Of a stretch of 64,000 bases of DNA, positions 11,370 through 22,299 are shown one piece after another (the stretch's first letter is position 1; every line of letters starts with the position of its first letter). The position numbers and the translations under genes were made by a program. Origin of the DNA: Piezodorus guildinii (Eukaryota > Arthropoda > Insecta > Hemiptera > Pentatomidae). The stretch is taken from positions 16,244,880-16,308,879 of the forward strand of contig CM041295.1 of assembly GCA_023052935.1 (NCBI GenBank), written 5' to 3'. The notes under the pieces were generated by a model. That model worked only from the letters and a program-made list of their open reading frames with translations, did not search any database and was not told where the DNA came from.

Positions 11370-14046
11370 TTATAAGAGATCTCTAGGCCACTGCCGTTTC
11401 AACCTACGAGGAGGGTTATAGGGATGGCTGGAGCTAGATAGGGATTGGGATAAAGGATTAGGAAGGTGAGTTAGCCTCTGGTGGAAGTTTAGGAATTTAG
11501 ATGGGATTAAATCGAGGACAAATGGGATATTCAGATCATTGTGTAAGGTCTTGTTTGTAACATAATAGGGAGCATTGACTATTGTTCTAAGGACTTTGGA
11601 CTGAAAGGATTGGATACGCCTGATGTTCGAAAATTTAGTTGTCCCCCACAGTTCGAGTCCGTAGGTCCATATCGGTTTTAGAATCGTCTTGTAAATTAAT
11701 AGTTTATTAGCAACAGAAAGTTTTGATGTTCTATTTAGTAGTCTATATAGTTGGCCGTATCGTCTGTTGAGTTCTTGTCGTTTAAGTCGAGTGTGTGGGT
11801 TCCACGTTAGTCTTTTGTCTAGTAAGAATCCCAGATACCGGACTGTGTCAGAGCAGGGAAGCGGTATGGAGTTAAAATTGACTTGTGGACAGGATCTGCG
11901 GCGAAGGGTAAAGGTGATGTGCTTACATTTGGATTCATTAATTTTGATACGCCAATTAGCGCACCAAAATTCAATCAAGGATAGATGTCTTTGTAGATAG
12001 GAAGATGCAATTTCGGGATCTGATTGGGTTGATAAAATGGCAGTATCGTCGGCAAAGGTTGCTAAGAAGGTATCAGGATCCGTAGGTATGTCAGCTGTAA
12101 ATAGGAGATAGAGGACAGGACCTAGGACACTGCCTTGAGGTACACCAGCCTCGATCAGGTAACTATTGGAAAATTCTGAACCAGAGCGGACTCTGAAGGA
12201 ACGGTTTGAAAGGTAGGATTGTAGGATTAGATATAAGGATTGGGGTAAATGGGTTTTTAGTTTGAAAAGCAAGCCATCGTGCCAGACCCGGTCGAATGCC
12301 TGAGCAACGTCCAGAAAGGCACCAGTGCAATATTGCTTGTTTTCAAGTGCAAAGGATATATGGTCAACCACTCGTAGGCCTTGTTGTACAGTGGAGTGCT
12401 GTGAGCGGAATCCGAACTGGTGGAAAGGAATTTCAATTAACTGTAGGATACGCTTGAGAAGGATTTTTTCAAAGATTTTTGAAAGGATCGGAAGGAGACT
12501 AATAGGCCTATAGGATGAGGTGTTGTTGGGAGGTTTACCAGGTTTGGGAAAAAGGAGAATGATGGAGTGTTTCCACACCAAAGGAAAGTGGGTTGTACGG
12601 AGGATACTATTATAGAGGTAGGTAAGGAATATAATTGCTTTTTGGGGCAGTTGACGAAGGATCTTAGAATTGAGGAGGTCATAGCCAGGAGCTTTTCGAG
12701 GTTTTAGTTTCTTTATAAGGAATTTGACCTCAGAGGGGTTAATAGCTTTAGGGGGTGGAGAGAGAGGAATTGGAGAGGAGAGGAATTCCTTTACGTTAGC
12801 TGTATGGGCAGGATTGAGCTCGGGGTGTGGGATAAAAACTTTAGAAAGGTATTTGGCAAATTCTTCCGCTTTAGTCTCATCCGACGAAGCCCAGGATCCA
12901 TCTTCACGTCGGATGGGATGGGAGATGAATTGGTATTTAAGAACTTTTTTGGTTACTTTCCAGAGGGAATTGTCGCAGATAGATAGTGAAGAAAGATAGG
13001 AATTGTAGGATTGGGATCGGAAGGTATCTAATTTCTTTTTAGCTAATTTGGTGTAATAATTGTAGGATTTACGATCGTCTGGGTGCCTGGTTCTTTGCCA
13101 GAGGGTTCTAGAGCGTCGTTTGGTATGGATTAGATCTAGGAGGTTTTGGGGTATTAGGATTCTTCTGGTAGTATTTTGGGGAAGGAGAAGGTGAAGATGC
13201 ATTCCAGGCTGCTTGTTGGATAAGGGTAGTAAAGGAATCAACTGCATCGTCAAGATCTTGTGGAGATTTGAGGGATACTCTGAGGTCTATTCCATCCGTT
13301 ATTATTTCGCGGAAGAGGTTCCAATTCACTGGGCCTCTTAGGAATGATGGTGGAGGGAGTTTCGGAATAGGAGATAATGAGAGAGTCAGGGTAAGAGGGC
13401 TATGATCGGAGGAAAGGTCATCGAGCCGGGAAACGGAATGATTTAAAGGTCCTAGCCCTTTGTGGATAAAATAATCAAGGAGGTCGGGGTTACGGTGAGG
13501 ATCAGTAGGCCAATAGGTAGGGGAATCGGGGGAGAGGATATTACAGTGAGTGGAATAGAGTGCAGACAGCAATGTTCGCCCGCGAGAATTTGTAGTTCTG
13601 GCTCCCCATTGCTGGTGTTTGGCATTTAAGTCCGCACCTATGAGGAAATGATGCCCTAAGGAATTAAGGAATAAATTAAATTGTATTTCGGAAATAGGTA
13701 TTTTTGGAGGAGAGTATGCTGCAACTACTGTTATAGGAAAATGACGGGTTTGTATAATTACAGCAGTGGTTTGGAGGAAGTTATGGACTGGTAAGGGTAA
13801 TAAATTATGGGAGAGGGAGCGATGGATGATGACAGCAGTGCCGGCATGAGCTGTTCCATCGGGATGGTCAGTTCGGTATATTTGGTAGTCTGGGATGTTG
13901 AATGATCGTTTGTTAGTTAGTCGTGTTTCAGTGATAAGAGCTACGTCAATACGTTTGTCGTGTAGTAATAAAGTTAGTTCATTAATATGATTTCGAACAC
14001 CATTCGCATTCCAGAGGAGAATGGAAATGGAGTTGGATGGAATCAT
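11370..14046 (-). pseudogene. Jk-A copy 1 ORF2 (endonuclease-reverse transcriptase), one frameshift
   Basis: ORF2 would nick target DNA and reverse-transcribe element RNA. It starts at the ATG at 14046-14044, directly after the ORF1 stop (TAAATG). The N-terminal frame (to 13108) has the AP-endonuclease motifs WNANG, TETRL, GADLNAKHQQWG and SSDHSP. The second frame (open to 11370) has the finger and palm motifs SSYRPISLLP, GAFLDVAQAFDRVWH, AGVPQGSVLGP and the catalytic FADDT, then the RYLGFLLDKRLTWNPHTRLKRQ and WTYGLELWG segments usual for Jockey elements. The two frames overlap at 13108-13253, and homology to Jk-B ORF2 puts a single small indel near 13150-13165, next to a short CCCCAAAA run. 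Apart from that shift all catalytic residues seem present. The shift could be a real mutation or a sequence error. Confidence 0.88.
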
Positions 14047-15339
14047 TTAGGGCTTTTTCAAGGCAGGAATTAAATTTGATACTAGGTTTGTTAGGACTGA
14101 TATCAGAGGCATAACTATTGATTTTATTTCTGAGATGAATGATGTCATTAAAGTGGTGAGGTCTGTGACATTTGATGGAGGAGGGATAGGAGAAATTTGA
14201 TGCTGGGGAAGTTTTTGAGAATTAAAATTTTGAGGTGTTTGAGATTCAGGTTCGGGATGCTTGAGTGTATGTTGAACCGGCGTGGCCTCACACTGAGTAG
14301 ACTGGTCACCACCACCAAGTTGTTGGGCGAACGAAACTGTCGGGTCGACGAATTTTGATGGGTTTCTCCTCGGTCTAGTCTCCTCTTGGCGCTGGGGCTT
14401 CAGAAATCTTGACTTGAGATTTTTGTAAATCTCGCAGCCTTTGTAATTCGCCGGATGTCCCTTGTGGCACAGAGCGCAAACTGCTGGGATTATCCGAGAT
14501 TTATTGCACTGCTCAGACTTGTGCTGCTCACCACATTTAACACAGCGCGGTATGTGGTGGCAATACGTTTTCGTGTGGCCGTATGCTTGACAATTGTGGC
14601 ATTGTATAATGTCTCTTTTTACATAGGGCTTTTCAATCTTTACTCTCGTGTAATAGAGTTTTTCCACTTCATAAATTTTTTCTACTCCTGGAGACGGTTC
14701 TAAGTCCACAAAAAATAGAGGTAAAGGAATTTTACTCCTGTCACCTGATTCTTCTATAATATCTTTCATGACATTAGTTATCTGACGCACTTTGAACCCA
14801 AGAGACGTCAGTTCTTGCTTTATTTCCTCAGCTGGTGTAGAGGGGTGTAAATTTCTTATTACCACCCTTAATGCCCTCTCCTCTCTTAGCTGATACGTGT
14901 GAAAATCAGCTTTTGTTTCACTAAGATATTTTACTATTTTGCGGTACACATCAGCTGAATCGGGTGATATTTTTGTGTCATTGATACGCGTTAGACATGT
15001 GTAGCTTTTGTTATCAATGATTTTATTTAATTGGGTGCATAGTAGTTGAAAATTTCTTATATTTTTAACAAATATGGGAGGAGGGCGGGGATCTCTCGGT
15101 GTAGATTCTGATTCCATGACCTCTTTCTCGATATGGAGTACTTGGTAGGGGTTAGGAGTAAAAAAGGGAGATTCCTCAGTCATCCCTTGCGATGAAGTCC
15201 CGGGTTGTGGTTCCTGTTCGTTAGAAGCAGCTGATGAGGGGGGCGTAGGGCGTTTGTTATTACGTCTTTGCCTTTGCTTGACCGGGGAAGCAGAAGAGCC
15301 AGCTGACCTGGAGCGTTTAATGCTTGCCTTTCCCGCCAT
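14047..15339 (-). CDS. Jk-A copy 1 ORF1 (gag-like RNA-binding protein)
   Basis: The open frame runs from 15402, but I choose the ATG at 15339-15337 (MAGKAS...), giving about 430 residues. The 21 upstream residues are low-complexity phenylalanine/tyrosine from AT-rich leader, and copy 3 begins with the equivalent MSSKSASKRSRSAGS. A basic, serine-rich N-terminus is followed by a Jockey-type RNA-binding region and three zinc knuckles: CHNCQAYGHTKTYC, CVKCGEQHKSEQC and CALCHKGHPANYKGC (residues about 268-323 counted from the upstream methionine). This is the layout of Jockey ORF1, which coats element RNA. The stop codon directly abuts the ORF2 start. The frame has no internal stop, so this ORF may still be translatable. 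Confidence 0.9.
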   Translation of the reverse strand: MAGKASIKRSRSAGSSASPVKQRQRRNNKRPTPPSSAASNEQEPQPGTSSQGMTEESPFFTPNPYQVLHIEKEVMESESTPRDPRPPPIFVKNIRNFQLLCTQLNKIIDNKSYTCLTRINDTKISPDSADVYRKIVKYLSETKADFHTYQLREERALRVVIRNLHPSTPAEEIKQELTSLGFKVRQITNVMKDIIEESGDRSKIPLPLFFVDLEPSPGVEKIYEVEKLYYTRVKIEKPYVKRDIIQCHNCQAYGHTKTYCHHIPRCVKCGEQHKSEQCNKSRIIPAVCALCHKGHPANYKGCEIYKNLKSRFLKPQRQEETRPRRNPSKFVDPTVSFAQQLGGGDQSTQCEATPVQHTLKHPEPESQTPQNFNSQKLPQHQISPIPPPSNVTDLTTLMTSFISEIKSIVMPLISVLTNLVSNLIPALKKP

Positions 15340-15750
15340 GACTTGGTGGTAGTATCTCATTGATACATAAAAATAAAAAAAAATAAATAAAAAATAAAAC
15401 AAAAAAAATACGTCCGCGCGACCTTGACCTTGTTGTCCGGAGCGCGACGTGGCCCCTCCAGGGGTCAGTGGAAGACTGGCAAGCTGAGGAAGCTGAGTGG
15501 GGATCGCAATATGGCGAAAAAGATAAGGCTTCTCAGCTCTACTTCATACGACAACTAAGTAATCGTAAATATTACTACTTACAGTCAGTAGGATTAGTCC
15601 ATTGTTGACAACGAATGTTGTTGCACAATCACTAATTGTTTATATGTAATAAAAACAATTATTACACACTAAAAACTGTTCATAAAGAAGAGACGATATA
15701 ACGACGTATGTTAATGAACTAGCGCAAGCGCAGAACCTCTCCTATTATTG

Positions 15751-16560
15751 TTAGTATTCAAAAAGTTCGACACAATTATATAATAATAAATTCTGAATTT
15801 GGTTGCGCTGGTATGCGTTCTAAATATTTGGTAGGCTCTGAACCGACCGATAGGTGTCCGAGAGGAAGGCCGAATCGTAGATAGGAGGATTTTGTCAGAT
15901 TTAGGGGGCTTGGTTCGGACTGTCGTCATGTGATTAAACTGCGTAGGCAAATATTTCTGGTATTGGCTTCGGGGTCGGCTACTATTATTAAAACTAAATA
16001 CATACCTTTAGGTTTCTCGAAAGAAGCTGCGAGATAATTAATTTTGCAACTAAAAAATAAACACATCTCCTGCTATATTATTATCATAAAACCTAAATAA
16101 TAGTCATGTAACCTAATACATACTAAATTATAGTAGTGGACAATTTTGTATTCAATTCTATATTTATTGGACGTATTATTTCAGTTAAAAGAAAACATAA
16201 AGTGTGATAAACATTCAGACAAGTTCAATCATTATCGGTTTTTATTTATTTTTTATATTTACCTACCACGGACACATTAAGACCACTTTTTTACACTTGA
16301 ATGACATCAGGATTAATGTATATTTTTATCGAAAACATGGATTCGATTTTTTTCACGACCGCGATAATGGCCTCCTTATTATATTTACCTGTAAACAAAT
16401 CTAAGTAATTTAAGAATTAAAATAATGCATTCTTACTATAGTAGTTTTAGTTAGTTTGTTCGATCAATATTTGGTATTTGGTAACTTGGATATTAGAGCA
16501 ATAAAAGTAACATGTTTCGACGAGTTTTCGATTATTTTCATTTTAAATTAGTATTTGGAT
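15751..16560. other. AT-rich intergenic DNA
   Basis: No gene was recognised. The strip at 15770-15960 is less AT-rich than its surroundings but shows no domain. Confidence 0.4.
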
Positions 16561-16562
16561 TG

Positions 16563-16850
16563 GGTCACCTATGGCGTAGTGGGTAGAATGACAGTCGTAT
16601 ATGCCTAAGGTCGGGGATTCAAATCTGCAGGTTGTTCTAGGATTTTTTATTGGGGATAAAATATCCTTAGTTATGCCGTCCTACGGAGAGGACATAAAAA
16701 GGTGGCCCCGAGTTCGTGCAACGTCAGGCACTCCTTAACTATCCCTATCCTGATTAAATCTAGATAAGAAAAATTTAGGACTCCACTGTAGCATCGTCCG
16801 ATTTGCCATAGTAGCATAGAGTGACTTAAACGAATATAAAAATATAAGAA
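16563..16850 (+). mobile_element. tRNA-derived SINE, family 1, copy 2
   Basis: The head reads TATGGCGTAGTGGGTAGAAT (A-box region) and then GGGGATTCAAATCTGCAGG (B-box region). The body shares CTTAGTTATGCCGTCC, GAGAGGACATAAAAAGGTG and GCATCGTCCGATTTGCC with the copy at 1.93 kb and ends in an A-rich tail. It is the better-preserved head of the two. Confidence 0.8.
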
Positions 16851-16856
16851 TTGGGG

Positions 16857-17045
16857 TCGGGATGGTTTAGTGGATAGACCACTGTTATTTCGGCCGTGGG
16901 GCGACTGTAAGGTAGGCAGTTTCTCCTAGGGTAGACCAAGCCTCTTTGCAGTGGGTACCTGAAAATTGCGAAAACAACTGGGGCCTGAGCGCGATTTCGG
17001 TTGAATTACCTCCTTGTACGGCTTTTGGCATAGAAAAACAGTATA
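16857..17045 (+). mobile_element. tRNA-derived SINE, family 2, copy
   Basis: An A-box-like start (GATGGTTTAGTGGATAGACC) heads a body whose end (TACGGCTTTTGGCATAGAAA) matches that of the SINE at 60.25-60.52 kb. The B box is degraded. It sits about 10 bp after a family 1 SINE in the same orientation. Confidence 0.6.
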
Positions 17046-17479
17046 AATCTCTATATTTACTGAACCAAACTCTTTATCGGTTGTATAGGTTATGATTTAT
17101 TTAATTATTCAAACAGTCACCTATTCGTTTGAATTCGTGGGAAGGAATAAAAAAAAAAAAAAAGAAAAGAAAATCTCATTGTTTCAAGAAGGTTTAAAAA
17201 ATAAGTGCCGAATGAAAACAGAGCTGAAACTTCCGAAGGAAATTGAAATTTCTTTTGGAGAGGGTTTCATTATTATTTCAAGAGTTGCAGATGGGCCGTT
17301 CCCGACTGGGCTGCTTTTAATTATCTGATCCTTTATATCTAGATACGAATCATCATTTTGTTTTTATCTGATCCCTACAAAGCTGTTCAAACAATTATCC
17401 TGCATAGTTATCTTTTTTTATTTATGGTTTCTTCTATTACATTAAAGCCTATTAAATTTTACAACAATATAGTGAGTTT

Positions 17480-17715
17480 GATAAAAATCGTTAGTTATTT
17501 TCGACAAAATTGTAAAAAGGTGTAAAATTCATAGTATAAAGTGGCACTTCCGATCAGCTGACTTTAATGTTTTTTGCAACATCTCGGGTGCATAGTTGTC
17601 TTAAATGTAAAATTTCAGTACCCTAAGATTTTTCGTTTCCATGCTAGACTTACTACACACACACAGACCTTTTTGCGGGACTTGGTCATTTGGACTCAGG
17701 AGACCCTAAAACATA
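17480..17715 (+). repeat. Dispersed repeat R-I, copy 1
   Basis: Landmarks AAAGTGGCACTTCCG, ACACACACAGACCTTTTTGC and GACTTGGTCATTTGGACTC are shared with 43.52-43.87 kb, 45.47-45.78 kb and (inverted) 27.77-28.09 kb. There is no coding content. The 3' end seen in other copies (TTGCAATAATTTCCCTTACT) is missing here. Confidence 0.65.
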
Positions 17716-17754
17716 TTTCCGTTGCAAATTAGAATTATAACGTTATCTATTCAT

Positions 17755-17908
17755 ATATATTTTTTTTATTTTTTTATTTTTATTGAGATATATTACAATT
17801 TGTTACAAAACGAACAATAGCAATATTGATGAGAGACCACATTCATATAGTATATACAAAAAATAATAATAATAGTCAAATTGCATAAAATAGAAAATAA
17901 ATAAATTC

Positions 17909-17939
<31 letters not shown>

Positions 17940-18059
17940 AAAATAATAATAAATAAAAAAGCAAAATAAATCAAAACAACAACCTATAATAAGATAAATA
18001 AAAAGTTGGCAAATAAATAAACATCATACAAACAATACTATTCATTAGTGTAGGGATTA
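17755..18059 (-). mobile_element. Jk-A-like LINE 3' UTR fragment
   Basis: After a T-rich start, the sequence TTGAGATATATTACAATTTG and the following AATAGCAATATTGATGAGAG resemble the Jk-A 3' UTR at 53.28 kb and 55.30 kb. A (TA)n run is embedded at 17910-17934. No ORF2 codons were identified. Confidence 0.5.
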
Positions 18060-18208
18060 GACAGATAACAGTGTCCCCCTTGCCCTTTTCTCGTTTGGCA
18101 TCTTCAAACCATTTTTGATCAGGACTTCGTCTCGTCTTCTTGAAGATCACCGTCCTTCCAGAATCGCCTACCCGTCGTGCGGAACCGAAGAATTTATGGA
18201 CAGATAAC
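18060..18208 (-). other. GC-richer island with open minus frame, flanked by 10-bp direct repeats
   Basis: GACAGATAAC occurs at 18060-18069 and 18199-18208. Between them the minus strand is open and reads ARRVGDSGRTVIFKKTRRSP and then DQKWFEDAKREKGKG. I do not recognise the protein. It may be the 3' end of a LINE open frame or another coding scrap carried with the adjoining LINE tail. The repeats may be a target duplication or a short tandem duplication. Confidence 0.35.
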
Positions 18209-18879
18209 TATCCTTTATATTTTTTTCTCATTATAATTGTTCATTTTTTTTGTAATACTTTAATAGTACTAACATACTAACCCAATTTTTAAACTTATTT
18301 TTTTAGTTTGGTTAATCGAAGAATTTTTTTTTTATAAATCAAATGATTTTTCTTTTACTGTAAATTTTCCTCATTTTTTAAATTAAACTTTTATTTATTT
18401 TGTTTACTTTCAATTTTATCATTTTATTTAACATTACCTATTTTTTTTATTTGAATGTTAAGTACTCAAGACCAGCTCTTTTCGAAACGGGATCGAGTCT
18501 ACGTTAGCCCATCTTTCTTTTATTTCGTTTTAACATCACTCATCCCAACAGTTAGGTTTTTACATAATAACTGTCAGTTATGACTAATCCTTGATAATGA
18601 CTTTTAAAATCACCAAAATATGTTAAATCTGTAAGGTGTTAACCAATTTTTGTCATTGTTTAGCAAAACATTACATGCAATAATTTTAAAGCATAATATG
18701 CAAATATTTTAAAGCATAAAATAACAAACGTATAAACTAAACCAAGTTTGGTTTACCGATGAATACACGTTTCTGAATTAATAGAATAATGAATAGATTT
18801 TATAATATATGCAGGATATTTTCGTAATATATTTATTATTTTCAATATTTATTATTGCTCTTATTTTAAGGAAAGATAA

Positions 18880-19400
18880 ATAAAAAATCGAGTTTTTTAA
18901 ACAAGGAGCTACTAATAATTATAAAAATAAATAATAAATTGAAATTTTACCCATAAATACGCCTATAACTCCGTGTTTTTTTTAATATAGTGAAAAAAAA
19001 GAACTGAGTTTTCGGATCACCAATTAACCACGTGAAGAATAGAAAGAAAAGGAAAAAAGCAAATCTTGCCTATATATACACTTGTAACTCCGTTATTTTC
19101 GAAGATAAATGAATTGATTAATAACTAAGTTAACAAATATATACTAAAAAATACTTCAAAACAAAAAAGAATTATTTAAATCGGTTTAGAAATATCAGAG
19201 ATATATCGGTTTGAATTAGCAGTAGTGATATACTATTTTAAACCATTTCCTATGAAATATTTATTGCTTTTCATATTGGTTAACTGTTTATAAACAGCTT
19301 CACAAACGGTTATGTCCTAATATATTTATTTGGAAAAAATAAACCATTGGGTGATAATTTCCAGCGTTTTTAATTTTAAAACATTTTCCACCTAGTCCAC
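18880..19400. repeat. Dispersed repeat R-D, long copy
   Basis: This aligns by eye with 38.56-39.64 kb. Shared landmarks are repeated TAACTCCGTTATTTTCGA-like lines, GTTTAGAAATATCAGAGATA, TTAGCAGTAGTGATA, AACAGCTTCACAAACGGTTA and AATAAACCATTGGGTGATAA. No transposase or LINE domain was seen. Confidence 0.55.
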
Positions 19401-19715
19401 AAAGTGCGACAGTTTTCGCAACTAATTTTAAGGAATAATTATATTTGTTTTTGAACAGTATTTCTAAATAGAACCCAAAAGCAATATACTTCGTTCAGTA
19501 TTAATATGGCCTTCGATCGGTTTTAGTTATTTGGGACAAAGCTTTAGGACGAGGCTTTCGTTATATTTTTATAAATAAAATATATAATGGAGGCAGAACC
19601 AGTGCCTAACTGTACAAACACACACTTTGTGTCAATATAATTTTGTTACAAAGCTTTTAGTCACAGTGTATCAACACGAAGGGTTAAGGTTCCTTCATAT
19701 TTCAACAAACATCTG

Positions 19716-19719
<4 letters not shown>

Positions 19720-19774
<55 letters not shown>

Positions 19775-19805
19775 ATATATAATTTTATATATTATATATA
19801 TATAA
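19720..19805. repeat. TA-rich microsatellite cluster
   Basis: TA runs are interrupted by short non-TA segments. The 78-codon open frame across it (19661-19897) is a repeat artefact. Confidence 0.9.
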
Positions 19806-19864
19806 ATAGAAGCCATTTTCATCCATAATGTTGTGTTTATATATCTAATATTTATAATATGATT

Positions 19865-20010
19865 ATATATACAAGTGGACCAGACCCTGCTTCGCACGGT
19901 GTTATTGCACGTTTTATTTCCAAAAATACTAAATGAAATTTGTACGAAATTGATATTTTACTATTCGTATTCTCACATTTACTTTTTATAAAAATCTTCT
20001 ATTTGATTTT
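19865..20010. repeat. Dispersed repeat R-F, single unit
   Basis: It starts with GTGGACCAGACCCTGCTTCG, matching the start of the two tandem R-F units at 53.16 and 54.11 kb (GTGGACCCGTCCCTGCTTCG). Confidence 0.5.
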
Positions 20011-20154
20011 ATCTAAAGAACGCTCAAATCCTTTAAAATTGCAAATTAGAAATGTATTATTTCTAAGGTACTAATTACACATTTAGTTTTGTTCCAAATC
20101 ATACTAAAACATTTCATTCCATTCCGGCAGAACTTTAATAAGGTTGTAAATAAA

Positions 20155-21085
20155 TGGAATTCACTCACATCCTCCCCCCTTGTATGTGAGACCCGTCAAC
20201 CAAATGTGTTCACTCACATCCTCTCCCCCTGGTATGTGAGACCCGTCAACCAAATGGTGTTCACTCACATCCTCTCCCCCGGTATGTGAGACCCGTCAAC
20301 CATATGGTGTTCACTCACATCCTCTCCCCCTGGTATGTGAGACCCGTCAACCAAATGGTGTTCACTCACATCCTCTCCCCCCGGTATGTGAGACCCGTCA
20401 ACCATATGGTGTTCACTCACATCCTCTCCCCCTGGTATGTGAGACCCGTCAACCATAATGGTGGTCACTCACATCCTCTCCCCCTGGTATGTGAGACCCG
20501 TCAACCAAATGGTGTTCACTCACATCCTCTCCCCCCGGTATGTGAGACCCGTCAACCATATTGTGTTCACTCACATCCTCTCCCCCTGGTATGTGAGACC
20601 CGTCAACCAAATGGTGTTCACTCACATCCTCCCCCCTGGTATGTGAGACCCGTCAACCAAATGGTGGTCATTCACATCCTCTCCCCCTGGTATGTGAGAC
20701 CCGTCAACCAAATGTTGTTCACTCACATCCTCTCTCCCTGGTATGTGAGACCCGTCAACCAAATGGTGTTCACTCACATCCTCCCCCCCTGGTATGTGAG
20801 ACCCGTCAACCATATGGTGGTCACTCACATCCTCTCCCCCTGGTATGTGAGACCCGTCAACCAAATGGTGTTCACTCACATCCTCCCCCCCTGGTATGTG
20901 AGACCCGTCAACCAAATGGTGTTCACTCACATCCTCTCCCCCCGGTATGTGAGACCCGTCAACCAAATGGTGGTTACTCACATCCTCTCCCTCTAGTATG
21001 TGAGACCCGTCAACCAAATGGTGTTCACTCACATCCTCTCCCCCGGTATGTGAGACCCGTCAACCAAATGGTAGTCACTCACATA
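20155..21085. repeat. 51-bp minisatellite, about 18 copies
   Basis: The unit reads GGTATGTGAGACCCGTCAAC, then CAAATGGTGTTCACTCACAT, then CCTCTCCCCC with T. Units are 50-52 bp and highly similar; variation is mostly CAAATGG/CATATGG and the length of the C run. Each unit boundary holds the inverted repeat CTCACAT...ATGTGAG with a 13-15-nt loop. Because 51 is divisible by three, long frames stay open on both strands (to 236 and 136 codons). These are repeat-generated, not genes. The tail at 21086-21215 ends in GAAGAAGAAGAA, as LINE 3' ends often do. Confidence 0.95.
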
Positions 21086-21348
21086 ATTAGGCGTAGGGAG
21101 TGGTGACCCTACACTAAAAAATGCATCGTGAATTGTGAGTGTAAACTCCAAGGAGATTAGATTACACCGCGAGGCCCAGGGCCTACACGGCCTGTCGCGC
21201 CACTGGAAGAAGAAGAATGTATTATTTCATTCTGAATGAATTATGAATGGATTTCTTAAAACGGTTCCAATTTTATTCGAAAAATAAATAGTTCCCCTAA
21301 ACATTTTATAAAATGTACCCCCACCCTAATAAAAATTCAATATTATCA

Positions 21349-21455
21349 CCAAAAAACAAGCTAATAGAGCTGTTGTCAGGCCTATCATTACATATGCATG
21401 CCCTGTCTTGAGTCTTGGAGGCAAAGCTCATATAAAAAAAATTACATGATGTTTA
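21349..21455 (+). pseudogene. LINE reverse-transcriptase C-terminal scrap
   Basis: The frame reads NRAVVRPIITYACPV and then SLGGKAHIKK, the segment after the RT domain (RPIxTYxxPVW) in Jockey-type LINEs. About 100 bp are recognisable, with no intact ORF. Confidence 0.55.
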
Positions 21456-21959
21456 TATGATTTACCCACTGATTTACCACTGTATGATTTACCACCTGTA
21501 ATGGGGCCTAGGCCTGTTAGTGGATGATGTAAAATAAAAATGAAAAAATAAAATAAAATTACAAAATAGGTCTATTAATCATTAATAATTATTAACCATA
21601 CACAAAAATAACTACTATTTACAAATAACTGCGTATTTCGCTATACAGAATTCATAAACCAACAACTACTATAATTTTTCACAAAATGCCAACTGACTGA
21701 CGATAATCTCGTATAACAAATAGTTAATTATACTAAGTTATCAACTTCTAAATATATACAAAAGAGATCTAAACATATTATAAAAATTTTAATTTACTAA
21801 ACCTTATCTTGTGATTTTAATGTCGGTCATTTTTTTACTTACTTTTTTTTATTATTATTTTTGTTTGTTTATTTCATTTTATTTTTAGTTTTGTTTCACT
21901 TTTTTTTTCTTTACTTAGTTGAGTTTTTTAAATGTTTACCAACTACAACTTAGTATAAA

Positions 21960-22075
21960 CTATGGATGTACAAAATAAATTTTAGTAGTATGTGTTTATA
22001 TCTTTCACCACTACTATTGATGTCCAAATTGGGACAGATTGTACTTTTACTCAATAAACATTGTTGTTGAAAAAA
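21960..22075 (+). mobile_element. Jk-A-like LINE 3' tail with poly-A
   Basis: TTGGGACAGATTGTACTTTT, then ACTCAATAAACATTG and an A run at about 22070, match the 3' end of the Jk-A fragment ending at 41.86 kb (TTGGACAGATTGTAACATTA, then CTCAATAAAG). Confidence 0.65.
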
Positions 22076-22149
22076 AAAAAAATCTATGTTTTATACTGTT
22101 CAGATTTATTCTATCCAAATAAAGATTTGATTTTATAAAAAAATAATAA

Positions 22150-22217
22150 TAATTATAATTCCTTTTCCGATTAGTTATAGCAGTATAAATGGACGTTAAA
22201 TAAATATACAAAACAAC
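22150..22217 (+). mobile_element. SINE family 1, 3' end only
   Basis: GATTAGTTATAGCAGTATAA and ATGGACGTTAAATAAAT match the last 65 bp of the SINE at 1.93-2.22 kb. Confidence 0.6.
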
Positions 22218-22299
22218 AATAATAATTCTATTGTTTTTCTATTAATATTTTTTTTTCTATTCACGAAATCAAAATTGTAATTAAAATGTATACTATGTT

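Larger units (their letters stand above)
10907..15750 (-). mobile_element. Jk-A LINE copy 1, full length (Jockey clade)
   Basis: A minus-strand non-LTR retrotransposon is bounded by the 9-bp direct repeat CTATTATTG at 10907-10915 and 15742-15750, with its poly-A tail (T run at 10916) next to the left copy. Its 5' region aligns with the 5' end of copy 3 (GAGACGAT.TAAC and GAGCGCA-like landmarks), which supports a full-length insertion of about 4.8 kb. The order is 5' UTR (15741-15340), ORF1, ORF2, then a 3' UTR with a GC-rich block at 11165-11345. The three-knuckle gag, AP endonuclease and FADD reverse transcriptase without RNase H place it in the Jockey clade. Confidence 0.9.

Noticed and set aside
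11767..12999. Plus-strand frames of 60-91 codons opposite Jk-A ORF2 (likewise 14455-14703, 48811-51846, 57451-59519)
   Set aside because: They are antisense shadows of the LINE ORFs and have no domain of their own.
20286..20996. 236-codon open frame (and a 136-codon frame on the other strand) as a repetitive secreted or structural protein
   Set aside because: Both frames lie wholly inside the 51-bp minisatellite and stay open only because the unit length is a multiple of three. Unit variation does not favour synonymous sites.
20155..21085. CRISPR array
   Set aside because: The units are contiguous with no unique spacers, and the context is eukaryotic.
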